The notes beneath the pieces were generated by a model. The model searched no databases. It was not told the origin of the DNA and worked only from the letters and a program-made list of their open reading frames with translations. From Flavobacteriales bacterium (lineage in GTDB: Bacteria > Bacteroidota > Bacteroidia > Flavobacteriales_F > PHOS-HE28), in the NCBI GenBank assembly GCA_016713865.1, contig JADJOG010000002.1, forward strand, positions 62,001 through 126,000: a stretch of DNA of 64,000 nucleotides, written 5' to 3'. Of this stretch, positions 55,285-63,929 are shown piece by piece (the first letter of the stretch is position 1; every line of letters begins with the position of its first letter). Position numbers and translations under genes: made by a program.

Positions 55285-55376
55285 AACAGGGCGCCAAGGT
55301 ATCGGTGGGGCAGGAGGATACATTTGTAACCGATTCGGGGGCCACCCCGTCCCATGCTCACCAAGGCCCAAAGACC

Positions 55377-55892
55377 ATGAAAGCAAACGGCATCCTATAC
55401 GCTTCCGCCATCGCCCTGCTCATGGGTTGCAGCGGTTCTGTCAGCGCACCTGAGCAAGCGGCATCCACCATTGCACGCACCGTGCAGGAGGTGGCCATCA
55501 CCAGCGGCGATCCGATGATGATCGCCGACTTCAGCATCGAGGGCATGAGCTGCGAGATGATGTGCGGCGGTTCCATTAAGAAGGCTTTGGCCAAGCTCGG
55601 CGTCGAAGGCACCGAGATCAAGATGAGTGAGACCGATGCGCCCAATCACGCGATCGTCACATACAACGAAGCCAAGGTTACCGACGCGCAAATGGTGGAA
55701 GCCATTCAAGCACTCTACGATGGCCAGTACAAAGTGGTCGCCATCGGCATCACCAAGCAGGTGAAGGGCGGCAGCGGCAGCGCCGAAAGCACCAAGTCGA
55801 AGTCTGACGATGAGGCCGTGAGCGTGATCGCGCCCAAGGACATCGTGCTGCCCAGCATACTCGCGCTGATCGGACGACTGCTGAGGGTGTGA
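55377..55892 (+). CDS. Heavy-metal-associated (HMA) domain lipoprotein
   Basis: A 171-residue lipoprotein (MKANGILYASAIALLMGCSG, lipobox LLMGC). One HMA-like domain (about residues 50-125) has the metal loop as EGMSCEMMCGGSIKKAL: the two cysteines are three residues apart (CxxxC), not two as in GMTCxxC. The following helix-strand pattern (LAKLGVEGTEIKMSETD, ATVTYNEAKVTDAQMVEAI-like) is normal. A Ser/Lys-rich linker and a hydrophobic C-terminus (IVLPSILALIGRLLRV) follow. It probably binds copper or a similar ion at the envelope. It stands before heme A synthase, with a terminator between. Start by lipoprotein signal. Confidence 0.85.
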   Translation: MKANGILYASAIALLMGCSGSVSAPEQAASTIARTVQEVAITSGDPMMIADFSIEGMSCEMMCGGSIKKALAKLGVEGTEIKMSETDAPNHAIVTYNEAKVTDAQMVEAIQALYDGQYKVVAIGITKQVKGGSGSAESTKSKSDDEAVSVIAPKDIVLPSILALIGRLLRV

Positions 55893-55914
55893 TCAAACCG
55901 ATGAATTGAATCTG

Positions 55915-55940
55915 AAGAAGGAGGCCCGGGCCTCCTTCTT
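55915..55940 (+). terminator. Perfect 26-bp palindrome, terminator
   Basis: AAGAAGGAGGCCC followed directly by its complement ends in TT; the 26-bp palindrome begins 23 bp past the lipoprotein stop. Its A-rich start and T-rich end suit a bidirectional intrinsic terminator. Confidence 0.8.
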
Positions 55941-56013
55941 TGTTCTGTGCCGAATCGAACCACGCGCGGCCACCGTCGGTTCTACTTTCGCCGCCTTCGG
56001 AAGGCAAGCTGCA

Positions 56014-57063
56014 ATGAATGATCGAGAGCGATTGAAGCCCGTGACGCGTTGGCTCCTCACTGGCTGCATCATGATCGCGCTCATGGTGGTGATCGGCGGC
56101 ATCACACGGCTCACGGGAAGCGGGCTAAGCATCACGGAGTGGAAGCCCATCATGGGCGCGTTGCCACCGATGAGCGAGGCGGCTTGGGTGGAGGCTTTTG
56201 ACAAGTACAAGCAGATACCCGAGTACCAGTTGGTGAACAGCCACATGCAGTTGGCCGACTTCAAGGAGATCTTCTTCTGGGAATGGCTGCACCGCAATTG
56301 GGGGCGCTTGATGGGCATCGTGTTCATCGTGCCCTTCGTGATCTTCTGGCGCAAGGGCTTGCTGAAAGGTTGGCTCATGCAACGTTCACTCTGGATCATG
56401 CTTGGAGGCGGCATCGTGGCCAGCCTCGGTTGGTTCATGGTACTCAGCGGCTTGGTTGATCTGCGCGACGCCAACGGGCAGCTCTTGGTGGATGTGAGCC
56501 ACTATCGCTTGGCAATTCACTTGTGCGCGGCCTTCGCCGTGTTCGGCATGGTGCTCTGGACCATCTTCGATATCAACTCGGGCAAGCGAGGCTTCGCGAG
56601 CGATGGCACGACTGCGGCGAGATTGTCGCGTGTCCTGCTCTTCCTTCTCGCGCTGCAGATCGCTTGGGGCGCGTTCACGGCAGGGTTGAATGCAGGGCGT
56701 ATCCACAACACTTGGCCGCTGATGAGCGGGGCCTTCGTTCCAGAGCTGGTCCTGGCTTCCGACTCGCTTTGGCAGGATCTAACGGCACACAAGGATGGCG
56801 TGCAATTCACCCACCGCAATCTGGCATGGCTGGTTGCCGTGGCTTTCATCGCATTCGCGTGGCGCTTCCGCTCAACACCAGCCTTGCCCTGCCGAATGTT
56901 GATCGCTGCGGTCGTTGTTCAGTTCGCGTTAGGCGTGCTCACGATACTTACGCAAGTGCATATCGCACTTGGCGTGCTGCATCAGTTCGGCGCGTTGGCA
57001 CTATTGGCCGCGCTATTGAAAGCGATACACGCTACTGGGCGAAGGGCGCCCATTCCAGGGTAG
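56014..57063 (+). CDS. ctaA: Heme A synthase, COX15/CtaA family
   Basis: A 349-residue membrane enzyme with eight helices that oxidises heme O to heme A for cytochrome oxidase. Family signatures: GGITRLTGSGLSITEWKP, then EFKE-like DFKEIFFWEWLHRNWGRLMG with the first heme-binding histidine, SHYRLAIHLCAAF, WGAFTAGLNAGRIHNTWPLM, and the second-half histidines in VQFTHRNLAW and ALGVLHQFGAL. The two-half repeat is complete. The start at 56014 (MNDRERLKPVTRWLL) is preferred over the in-frame open stretch upstream, which reads through the terminator palindrome. Its stop lies 36 bp from the gldD stop. Confidence 0.96.
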   Translation: MNDRERLKPVTRWLLTGCIMIALMVVIGGITRLTGSGLSITEWKPIMGALPPMSEAAWVEAFDKYKQIPEYQLVNSHMQLADFKEIFFWEWLHRNWGRLMGIVFIVPFVIFWRKGLLKGWLMQRSLWIMLGGGIVASLGWFMVLSGLVDLRDANGQLLVDVSHYRLAIHLCAAFAVFGMVLWTIFDINSGKRGFASDGTTAARLSRVLLFLLALQIAWGAFTAGLNAGRIHNTWPLMSGAFVPELVLASDSLWQDLTAHKDGVQFTHRNLAWLVAVAFIAFAWRFRSTPALPCRMLIAAVVVQFALGVLTILTQVHIALGVLHQFGALALLAALLKAIHATGRRAPIPG

Positions 57064-57099
57064 CCGCGAAGTGCCGCATGTCGGCGCGAAGGCGTTCAG

Positions 57100-57612
57100 T
57101 CACTGGCGCAAGGAATCGGCATTGGGCCGAGTGTCGAAATAGAGCGTTCCGTATAGGAAGTGATCGGTGCTATCGGTGAGGTAGAAGACGAAGGGCGTGG
57201 CCACGTCGCCTTCGAGATTGAAGAGCGAACCGGAATACGCGATGCTCGGGTGCAATGCTCGATCGCTCTTGATGCGCGCCGCCTTGCTCTGATGCATCTC
57301 CTTGAAGCCGTGCGCCTTCTCGATCAGCGCTGGCAGATCGTCGTGCACAGCGGTATATGTCAAGTGCATCGTGGCGCGCTGCTGTGCGAACCGCATGTCG
57401 TACCAACGGGTGTCGCCATCCGTTTTGCGCTGCGCGATGCGCGCATATGTGGGCACTTCAGCGGCGAATGGAGCGCCTTCCTCGCGCCAGGCCGAATGCG
57501 CTTGCTCTGGCAGGTCCAATCGTGGCCAGCCCTTGGGCTTCGGCACTGCCTCGTCGGCGCAGCCCGCGAACAGCCATGCGACAAGCAGGATGGTGCTATG
57601 CCTTCGCTTCAT
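57100..57612 (-). CDS. gldD: Gliding motility lipoprotein GldD
   Basis: A 170-residue lipoprotein (MKRRHSTILLVAWLFAGC, lipobox FAGC). The family start PKPKGWPRLDLPEQ is followed by RWYDMRFAQQRATMHLTYTA, LPALIEKAHGFKEMHQSKA, AYSGSLFNLEGDVATPFVFY and the end DSTDHFLYGTLYFDTRPNAD, all characteristic of GldD. It is needed for gliding and T9SS function in flavobacteria, by an unknown mechanism. It overlaps gldE by 17 bp, so the two are translationally coupled. Confidence 0.95.
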   Translation of the reverse strand: MKRRHSTILLVAWLFAGCADEAVPKPKGWPRLDLPEQAHSAWREEGAPFAAEVPTYARIAQRKTDGDTRWYDMRFAQQRATMHLTYTAVHDDLPALIEKAHGFKEMHQSKAARIKSDRALHPSIAYSGSLFNLEGDVATPFVFYLTDSTDHFLYGTLYFDTRPNADSLRQ

Positions 57613-58924
57613 CCTTCATCAGCAGTTTCACGCGGCGTATGCGCTTGTTGTCCGAGGCCTCGATCGTGAACGTGAAGTTGCGGAGCGTTACCACTTCGCC
57701 CTTCTTGGGAATACGGCCCGTAAGCTCGAGCACGAATCCGCCCAAGGTGCCGCTCTCGCCCTTGTTGTCCTCGAATACCTGCCCATCGATGCCGAGCACG
57801 CGGTACACGTCAGTGAGCGGCGCACGGCCCTCGAAAACCCAGGTGCGGTCGTCGAGCTTGCTGTAGATGAGCTCTTCCTCATCGAATTCATCCGTGATGT
57901 CGCCCACGATCTCCTCGATCACATCCTCCAAGGTGATGATCCCGCTGGTGCCGCCGTGCTCATCCACCACCACCGCCAAGTGCACTTTCTCGGATTGGAA
58001 TTCCTTCAGCAGGTCGTCGAGCTTCTTGTTCTCCGGAACGAAGTAGGGCTCGCGAAGCAAGCCATGCCAATCGAATTCGTCCTGGCCGATATGCGGTAGC
58101 ACATCCTTGATGTAAAGCATGCCCACGATGCGGTCGAGCGTTTCCTCATAAACCGGGACGCGCGAGAATCCGCTATCGACGATGGCGGCTAATAGCTGCT
58201 TGAATGTGAGGTCGCGCTCGAAGGCCACCACTTCGGTGCGTGGCCTCATGATCTGCTTCACCTCGAAGTTGCCGAACTTGACGATGCCTCGAAGGATCCG
58301 CTGCTCTTCGGCGGTGGTGCTGGCATCCTTGGTGAGTTCAAGCGCATGCCCTAGCGCATCGGCGCTTAGGCTTGTTGTTGCCCGCTTGCGATAGCGCTTC
58401 TCGATCCAGCTCGTGCTGCCCACGAGCGCCTCGCTCACAGGCTTGAGAGCGAATCGAAGCACGGTGAGCGGACCTGCCATCACCTGTGCCACGCGCATGG
58501 CGTTGGCCGTAGCGTAAACCTTCGGCAGCACTTCGCCGATCAGCAGCAGAACGAATGTGACTGCAAGTACTTGTATGGCGAAGAAGAGGTACTCCGGCAT
58601 GCGTTCTACCTCCAGCAGCGAAGAGACAGCGACCGTGCTGAGTATCACGATGCCCACATTAACGAAGTTGTTCGCGATGAGGATGGTGGCGAGCAAACGT
58701 CGTGGCTTGCTCAGCAGATCGAGCACGCGCTGGCCCCAATGGCCGCCGCGTTCCTTCAGGTCGCGCAGCTGTGTAGGCGTGAGCGAGAACAGCGCTACCT
58801 CGCTCGCGCTGAAGGCAGCGCTGCACACCAGCAATAAGGCGATAACCACCAGCATGAGCGCCGTAGCTCCATCGAGCGGGCGCCAATACAAGGCGATCAT
58901 CGGAAAAAGGGAGGGAGGCTCCAA
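57596..58924 (-). CDS. gldE: GldE, CNNM/CBS/CorC-type membrane protein
   Basis: A 442-residue hemolysin-C-like protein. An N-terminal CNNM domain (four helices, about residues 18-190: SASEVALFSLTPTQLRDLKE, ILIANNFVNVGIVILST, LLLIGEVLPKVYATANA) leads to two CBS domains (MRPRTEVVAFERDLTFKQLL; EKVHLAVVVDEHGGTSGIIT) and a CorC/HlyC C-terminal domain (VLGIDGQVFEDNKGESGTLG). Relatives act in Mg or Co transport. In Bacteroidota the copy next to gldD and ssb is named GldE and can partly suppress gldD mutants. It starts 33 bp after the ssb stop. Confidence 0.93.
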   Translation of the reverse strand: MEPPSLFPMIALYWRPLDGATALMLVVIALLLVCSAAFSASEVALFSLTPTQLRDLKERGGHWGQRVLDLLSKPRRLLATILIANNFVNVGIVILSTVAVSSLLEVERMPEYLFFAIQVLAVTFVLLLIGEVLPKVYATANAMRVAQVMAGPLTVLRFALKPVSEALVGSTSWIEKRYRKRATTSLSADALGHALELTKDASTTAEEQRILRGIVKFGNFEVKQIMRPRTEVVAFERDLTFKQLLAAIVDSGFSRVPVYEETLDRIVGMLYIKDVLPHIGQDEFDWHGLLREPYFVPENKKLDDLLKEFQSEKVHLAVVVDEHGGTSGIITLEDVIEEIVGDITDEFDEEELIYSKLDDRTWVFEGRAPLTDVYRVLGIDGQVFEDNKGESGTLGGFVLELTGRIPKKGEVVTLRNFTFTIEASDNKRIRRVKLLMKDEAKA

Positions 58925-58957
58925 TCGGATGAGGTTCGGTTCAACCGTGCGGACAGC

Positions 58958-59401
58958 CTAGAACGGCAGGTCGTCCACTTCATCGTCGAAGTTGCCGGCG
59001 GGCGTGTTGGCTGGCGCCGATGCAGCAGACTGCGCTTGCGGTTGGCCTTGTGGAGCGCCACCGCCCGATGCGCGATCGAGCATCGTCATCTCGTCGGCGT
59101 GGATCTCGGTGGTGTAGCGCGTGTTGCCGTCTTTATCCTGCCATTGGCGGGTGCGGAGCTTGCCTTCCACATACACCTTACTGCCTTTGCGCAGGTACTT
59201 CTCGACGATCTCGGCCAAACCGCGCCAGGCAACGATCGCGTGCCATTCGGTCTGCTCGCGTTTCTCGCCGGTCTGGCGGTCTTTATAGGTCTCGCTCGTG
59301 GCAATGCGGAAGTTGGCTACGGCCGCGCCGTTCTGCAGATGTCGCACTTCGGGATCGGCGCCGAGGTTGCCGATCAGGATCACTTTGTTCACGCCTGACA
59401 T
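58958..59401 (-). CDS. ssb: Single-stranded DNA-binding protein
   Basis: A 147-residue SSB. The OB-fold (about residues 1-110) begins MSGVNKVILIGNLGADPEVR, then AAVANFRIATSE, EQTEWHAIVAWRGLAEIVEK and KVYVEGKLRTRQWQDKDGNT. A Gly/Gln/Ala-rich linker follows, and the acidic tip DDEVDDLPF is the usual partner-binding tail. It coats single-stranded DNA during replication and repair. The gene stands between mutY and gldE in the same direction. Confidence 0.97.
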   Translation of the reverse strand: MSGVNKVILIGNLGADPEVRHLQNGAAVANFRIATSETYKDRQTGEKREQTEWHAIVAWRGLAEIVEKYLRKGSKVYVEGKLRTRQWQDKDGNTRYTTEIHADEMTMLDRASGGGAPQGQPQAQSAASAPANTPAGNFDDEVDDLPF

Positions 59402-59438
59402 GTGGGATGGGCTTGGGCGGTCGAAGATAGCGGTTCAC

Positions 59439-60530
59439 TCAGTCGCGCTTTTCCGCAAGCTGCCGTTCGATCAGCCGTGGCAGTGCGTGCGCACCGATCT
59501 TCTTCCACGGCACCGGTTTCCAATCCTTCGGCGGCTTGAAACCATTTGGCGGCACCGCATTCCAGAACACCGCGTGGATGATCGGTGGCTCAGGACATGC
59601 TTCACGGGGCTGATCGTTTCAGGAATCGCCACCTTGTTGAATGCTAGTAGGTCGACCCGGAGGGTCGACGCTACTGTTGGCTGCTGTCGAATCTGCAATG
59701 GCCGGTCGTTGATTCAGGCCAAGGGCCTTGCCCGTCTCCGCCATAGGCAACTCCCACAGGCCCTGCCAGATGTCCTTGCCGGTTCGCTTGCGCAGGTAGA
59801 TGCCGTCCTTCGTCTCGATCAGCAGGTAATTGAAATGCCGGGTGCGCGTCTTCGTCTTGCCGGCCTTCACCGGCAGCTCGGCGATGCGCCCTTCGGCCTT
59901 CGCGATGCACTTGCGCGCAAGGGGGCAATCACCGCAGCGCGGGTTCTTCGGCGTGCATACCGTGGCGCCCAGTTCCATCACCGCCTGGTTGTGGTCGCCG
60001 GGGTGCTCCTTTGCGATCAGTTCAGCAGCCAAGGACCGGAACACCTTCTTCCCCTCCGTGCTGTCAATCGGCGTTGCGATACCGAAGACCCGGGCCAGCA
60101 CCCTGTACACGTTGCCATCAACCACCGGCTCTGCCTTTCCGAAGCAGATGCTGGCAATTGCCGAGGCCGTGTAATCGCCCACGCCCTTGAGCTTCAACAG
60201 TGTGGCATGGTCGGCAGGGAACTGCCCGTCGTGCTCCTTTACTACTTGCTGTGCGGCGGTGCGCAGGTTGCGGGCGCGGCTGTAATAGCCCAGTCCTTGT
60301 CAGTGGCGAAGCACTTGGTCCTCAGAGGCCTTGGCCAGCTGCGCCACGGTGGGGTAGCGCTCCACGAAACGGTGCCAATAGGCGGTGCCTTGGTCAACGC
60401 GGGTCTGCTGCAGGATCACCTCGCTGAGCCAGATGTGATAAGGCTCTTGGGTGCGGCGCCAAGGCAGCGGGCGCTGGTTTTCGCGGTACCACGGCAGCAA
60501 GGCCCGGCTGAACCATGAACGGCTTGACAT
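59439..60530 (-). CDS. mutY: A/G-specific adenine glycosylase MutY (in-frame TGA at 60300; frameshifts in the 3' part)
   Basis: A base-excision enzyme that removes A opposite 8-oxoG. The start MSSRSWFSRALLPWYRENQR leads to LPWRRTQEPYHIWLSEVILQQTR; the HhH and catalytic region is MKLKGVGDYTASAIASICFG...VVDGNVYRVLAR, and the FeS cluster cysteines are CTPKNPRCGDCPLARKC. Where relatives have Trp in LR-x-WQGLGYYSRARN, the codon here is TGA (60300-60302), in frame. Later the NUDIX-like end is split: a shift falls in or near the palindrome 59646-59675, then LLAFNKVAIPETISPVKHVL, and a second near 59575 (LSH to IIHAVFWNAVPPNGF), ending LIERQLAEKRD at 59439. It may be real decay or assembly error. Confidence 0.88.
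59646..59675. repeat. Palindrome inside mutY
   Basis: GTCGACCC-GGA-GGGTCGAC, flanked by AGTAG and CTACT, forms a hairpin of 8 plus 5 bp with a single bulged G. It lies in the linker between the FeS and NUDIX-like parts of mutY, where the reading frame also changes. Confidence 0.8.
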
Positions 60531-60599
60531 ACAGGCACAAAGATGGGTTGCGCGGACGGGATGCCCGGCTATATTTGCGCCCCCAAATCAATCAGGGCT

Positions 60600-60899
60600 A
60601 TGACCAAGGCAGAACTGGTGGGCATCATCTCGAAGAAGACGGGCATCGAGCGGACGATCGTGCTGGCCACCGTTGAGGCCTTCATGGACGAGGTGAAGAA
60701 CCAGCTCGCTGCCGGCGAACCGGTTCACCTGCGCGGCTTTGGCAGCTTCATCGTGAAGCACCGCGCCCAAAAGACCGGACGCCTGCTTGCTCAGAACACC
60801 ACCATCATCATCCCGGCCCACGACATCCCGGCATTCAAGCCCGCCGATGTGTTCGTGGATCAGGTGAAGAACCGGTCGGCGAAGCCTGAGGGCCAATGA
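60600..60899 (+). CDS. HU/IHF family DNA-binding protein
   Basis: A 99-residue histone-like protein: MTKAELVGIISKKTGIERTI, then VKNQLAAGEPVHLRGFGSF and the DNA-contacting arm region VKHRAQKTGRLLAQNTTIII, ending with PAFKPADVFVDQVK. It bends and compacts DNA as a dimer. The ATG at 60600 gives the usual length. It is divergent from mutY (69 bp) and its stop overlaps the next start (ATGATGA-type overlap at 60896-60901). Confidence 0.95.
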   Translation: MTKAELVGIISKKTGIERTIVLATVEAFMDEVKNQLAAGEPVHLRGFGSFIVKHRAQKTGRLLAQNTTIIIPAHDIPAFKPADVFVDQVKNRSAKPEGQ

Positions 60900-61393
60900 T
60901 GGGATTTGGGAAACCGCAGATGCTGGCCTTGGCCGGAGCTGCGGCGGTAGTGGTTCTTTTATTCATGGTGCCCCGAACACCTTCGGGGAAGCAGAGCGAA
61001 ACGCCTGAGGTCACGCCCGCGAAAGCGCGCATGCTGGAAGCGGTGACGCTCGTGAACGGCTCCGAGCCCATGCGCGGCATTCAGATGCTGCGGAAGATCG
61101 TGGAGGAGGAGCCCGAGAACGCTGAGGCGCATTGGCATCTGGGTTTGTTCTCGGTGCAGAGCGGCCAGTTGGATAAGGCGCTCGAACGCTTCAAGAAGGT
61201 GAAGGAACTGGACGCGGAGGGTTTCCCCGATGTCTGGTACTACTTGGGGCGCACCTATGCCACCATGGACAGCATCGATCAAGCGATCAGCTGCCTAACG
61301 CGGTACAGGACATTGGTAGTTGAGGATACGGCCATCACCCGTCAGGTTGATGGCTTCCTGAAGGAATTGGAAAGTCACGAACACGAACACTGA
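60896..61393 (+). CDS. Membrane-anchored tetratricopeptide repeat protein
   Basis: A 165-residue protein. One N-terminal membrane helix (about residues 8-26, MLALAGAAAVVVLLFMVP) anchors three TPR-like units: KARMLEAVTLVNGSEPMRGI, AEAHWHLGLFSVQSGQLDKA, VWYYLGRTYATMDSIDQAIS. The end is His/Glu-rich (ESHEHEH). It overlaps the HU/IHF gene by four bases (start at 60896 or the adjacent ATG at 60899), so both are made together. In many Bacteroidota a TPR protein of this kind lies between HU and RNase G; its function is unknown. Confidence 0.85.
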   Translation: MMGFGKPQMLALAGAAAVVVLLFMVPRTPSGKQSETPEVTPAKARMLEAVTLVNGSEPMRGIQMLRKIVEEEPENAEAHWHLGLFSVQSGQLDKALERFKKVKELDAEGFPDVWYYLGRTYATMDSIDQAISCLTRYRTLVVEDTAITRQVDGFLKELESHEHEH

Positions 61394-61400
61394 AGAGCAC

Positions 61401-61496
61401 ATGCCCTGCGGAAAGAAGCGGAAGCGCCACAAGATGGCTACCCACAAGCGCAAGAAGCGCCTGCGGAAGAACCGCCACAAGAAGAAGATCCGGTAG
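61401..61496 (+). CDS. 31-residue basic protein, COX24/AURKAIP1 (mS38-like) type
   Basis: A very small gene 7 bp after the TPR gene: MPCGKKRKRHKMATHKRKKR and then LRKNRHKKKIR. More than half of its residues are Lys, Arg or His. The KRKRHKM-x-HKRKKRLRK pattern matches the COX24_C/AURKAIP1 domain, whose mitochondrial member is the small-subunit ribosomal protein mS38. In Bacteroidota such ORFs are seen at this place, before RNase G. A ribosomal role is an inference; the gene is short enough that many callers miss it. Confidence 0.75.
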   Translation: MPCGKKRKRHKMATHKRKKRLRKNRHKKKIR

Positions 61497-61603
61497 GAAC
61501 CGGTAGCGGCGCTGCGCACTGAAGGCCCTTGGGCCTTCGGTCGCTGCCGTTCGGCGCGCGCCTGCGTGCCTGCTTCCATGCATCCTACAAACTGCATCAT
61601 CGC

Positions 61604-63153
61604 GTGAGCGTCGATCTGGTCATCCGTTCCCAAGGGGGAGAGGTCGCCATTGCCTTGTTGAAGGACAAGGTGCTGAGCGAACTGCACCGTGAGAAGACCG
61701 AGCGCGGCTTCGCCGTGGGCGATGTCTATCTCGCCAAGGTGCGCAAGGTGGCCCCCGGCCTCAATGCCGCCTTCGTGGATGTGGGGCACGAGAAGGACGC
61801 CTTCCTGCACTACTTCGACCTAGGGCCGCAGTTCAAGAACAGCTACAAGTTCGCCAAGGGCGCCGTGAGCGGTGCCGTAACCAGCAGCTTGCTCGCGGAT
61901 TGGAAGCTCGATGCGGACATCCCGAAAGAAGGCAAGTTGGGTGATGCGTTGAGCGCCAGCCAGAGCATCCTGGTGCAGATCGCCAAAGAGCCCATCAGCA
62001 CCAAAGGGCCGCGCCTCACCGCCGAAGTGACGCTCGCTGGCCGCTACATGGTGCTGGTGCCCTTCATCAACAAGATCAGCATCAGCAGCCGCCTCACCGA
62101 TGAGGTGGAGCGCAAGCGCTTGAAGGAGCTGATGATGGCCATCAAGCCGAAAGGCTTCGGCGTGATCATCCGCACCAATGCCGCCGACAAGAAGAGCGAG
62201 GACCTCGAGAACGACCTGAAGACCTTGTTGCAGCGCTGGGACGTGATGTTCCACAACCTGCGCAACGCGCAGCCACCGAAGAAGGTGTTGGGCGAGGTGG
62301 ATCGCACCAACGCCGTGCTGCGCGATGTGCTCAACAAGACGTTCACCGGCATCCATGTGGACGACGAGCTGCTCGCCGACGACATCCGCACCACCCTGCA
62401 GAACATCGCCCCCGAGAAGGCGGGCATCGTGAAGCACTACAAGGGGAAGATCGACATCTTCGACAACTTCGGGATCAACAAGCAGATCAAGCAGGCCTTC
62501 GGCAAGCAGGTGATGCTGAGCAGCGGCGCCTACCTGATCATCGAGAAGACCGAGGCCATGCACGTCATCGACGTGAATAGCGGCAGCCGCAAAGGCGGAT
62601 CGCAGGCCCAGGAGAAGAACGCGCTCGACATCAACATCGAAGCGGCCAAGGAGATCGCCCGCCTGCTGCGCCTGCGCGATATGGGCGGCATCATCTGCGT
62701 TGACTTCATCGACCTCTACGAAGCGGAGAACCGCCGCCTTCTCCACAAGGCGCTGAAGGATGCCATGGAGGAGGACAAGGCCAAGCACAACGTGCTGCCG
62801 CCTTCACGCTTCGGCGTGATCGAGATGACACGCCAGCGCGTGCGCCCCGAAACGGAGATCGATACCAGCGAGAGCTGCCCCACCTGCAAGGGCACCGGCG
62901 AAGTGCAAGCCCCTGTTCTCATCATCGACGAGATCGAGAACACCCTCAACTACCTCCACGGCGAGAAGGGCATGAGCGGCCTCACGCTCTGCGTGCATCC
63001 CTTCATCCACGCCTACCTCACCAAAGGCTTCATGAGCATCCAGCGGAAATGGTACTGGCGCTGGAAGAAGAGCGTGAAGGTGAAGCCGGAAGGTGCGCTG
63101 CAATACCTGGCGTACAGCGTCCAGGACAGTGAAGGAACGAGGTGCCGGTGTAG
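61604..63153 (+). CDS. rng: Ribonuclease G/E family (frameshift near 63133)
   Basis: A 516-residue RNase G-type endoribonuclease that processes rRNA and mRNA. The start is GTG at 61604 (VSVDLVIRSQGGEVAIALLK). The S1 domain (GDVYLAKVRKVAPGLNAAFVDVG) has a large insert, the RNase-H-like part follows (KEPISTKGPRLTAEVTLAGRYM, IIRTNAADKKSEDL), and the catalytic metal aspartates are in HVIDVNSGS and GGIICVDFIDL. The zinc-link CPTCKGTG and QRKWYWRWKKSVKVKPE are near the end. The ATG-frame runs on into a lipoprotein gene; one base over it reads GNEVPV and stops at 63153, the expected end. Confidence 0.95.
63053..63130 (+). repeat. Direct repeat unit 1 (rng 3' end)
   Basis: These 78 bases, near the end of rng, recur in degenerate form at 63930-64000. 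They encode YWRWKKSVKVKPEG and QYLAYSVQDS. Confidence 0.75.
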
Positions 63154-63214
63154 GGCGCCGCTAACGGATTTGGATTTTTCCGTTTTTATTCCGTTTGGGT
63201 CAAGACCAAACCCC

Positions 63215-63748
63215 ATGAAAACCCTGACCTACGGAATTCTAGTTAGTACACTCCTGTTCTCCGCGTGCGCCAAGGATGGCGAAGACGGCGCGCAAGGACC
63301 TCCAGGCAATGCCAACGTGACTTCGACGACCTTTAGCGTGAGCCCTGGCGATTGGGGCCCGTTCGGAACATCCGGACAAGTCGGATACGGCTTCGGCGTG
63401 AACTTCACGGTTCCGATTGTCACCAGCGCCATCGCTTCATCTGGCGCGGTACTGGTGTACCTCAAGGACGGCTCGGACCGTTGGGCCGCGTTACCATTAA
63501 CTATTCCAGAGGGTTCAACATGGAATAAGACTTGGTTGTACACCTACGGCCCAAGCTCTGTGCAAATTGAGGTTTATGACGATGACCAGTTGACCGTTGC
63601 ACCTAACCAAGTCCATGTCTTCAAGGTGGTGGCCATCGCCAACTCGGGCATGATGCTAACGGGGTTAGAGATGAGGAGTGAGCCGCTACTTTGGTCTCGA
63701 GAAACTCTGACTGAGCAGGGCAGCGGCTTTCTTGCTCAGGTTGTTTGA
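63215..63748 (+). CDS. Collagen-like Bacteroidota lipoprotein
   Basis: A 177-residue lipoprotein (MKTLTYGILVSTLLFSACAK, lipobox FSAC). A single short Gly-x-Y stretch (GEDGAQGPPGNANV) precedes a beta-rich domain (VLVYLKDGSDRWAALPLTIP, TWLYTYGPSSVQIEVYDDDQ), a known type of small Bacteroidota surface lipoprotein. Its codon use is less GC-biased than rng. It lies between the rng end and a partial rng copy, so it may be inserted cargo. It is read in the same frame as rng only because of the indel in rng. Confidence 0.8.
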   Translation: MKTLTYGILVSTLLFSACAKDGEDGAQGPPGNANVTSTTFSVSPGDWGPFGTSGQVGYGFGVNFTVPIVTSAIASSGAVLVYLKDGSDRWAALPLTIPEGSTWNKTWLYTYGPSSVQIEVYDDDQLTVAPNQVHVFKVVAIANSGMMLTGLEMRSEPLLWSRETLTEQGSGFLAQVV

Positions 63749-63929
63749 GTTTTGGCCGCATATAAAGGTGATTCTGGCAAGCGACAGAGTCTTCTAGTCA
63801 GGTGCTTGAAGTGGTCGCGACCGGCAAAGGTGCTCTCCACTCAGTCAGGCTCTGACTACGTCCCGCCCATTACGCTATGCCTGGTCGCTCCAGCGCTTCC
63901 GGCTTTTAGTCCCCGCATCCACCATGTTA
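63749..63929. other. Spacer after the collagen-like lipoprotein
   Basis: No gene or clear terminator is visible. One open frame (63752-63964) has no protein-like composition. Confidence 0.5.

Noticed and set aside
60300..60302. Selenocysteine or TGA recoding in mutY
   Set aside because: The position is Trp in relatives, no SECIS-like hairpin is evident, and TGA ends many intact genes in the window.
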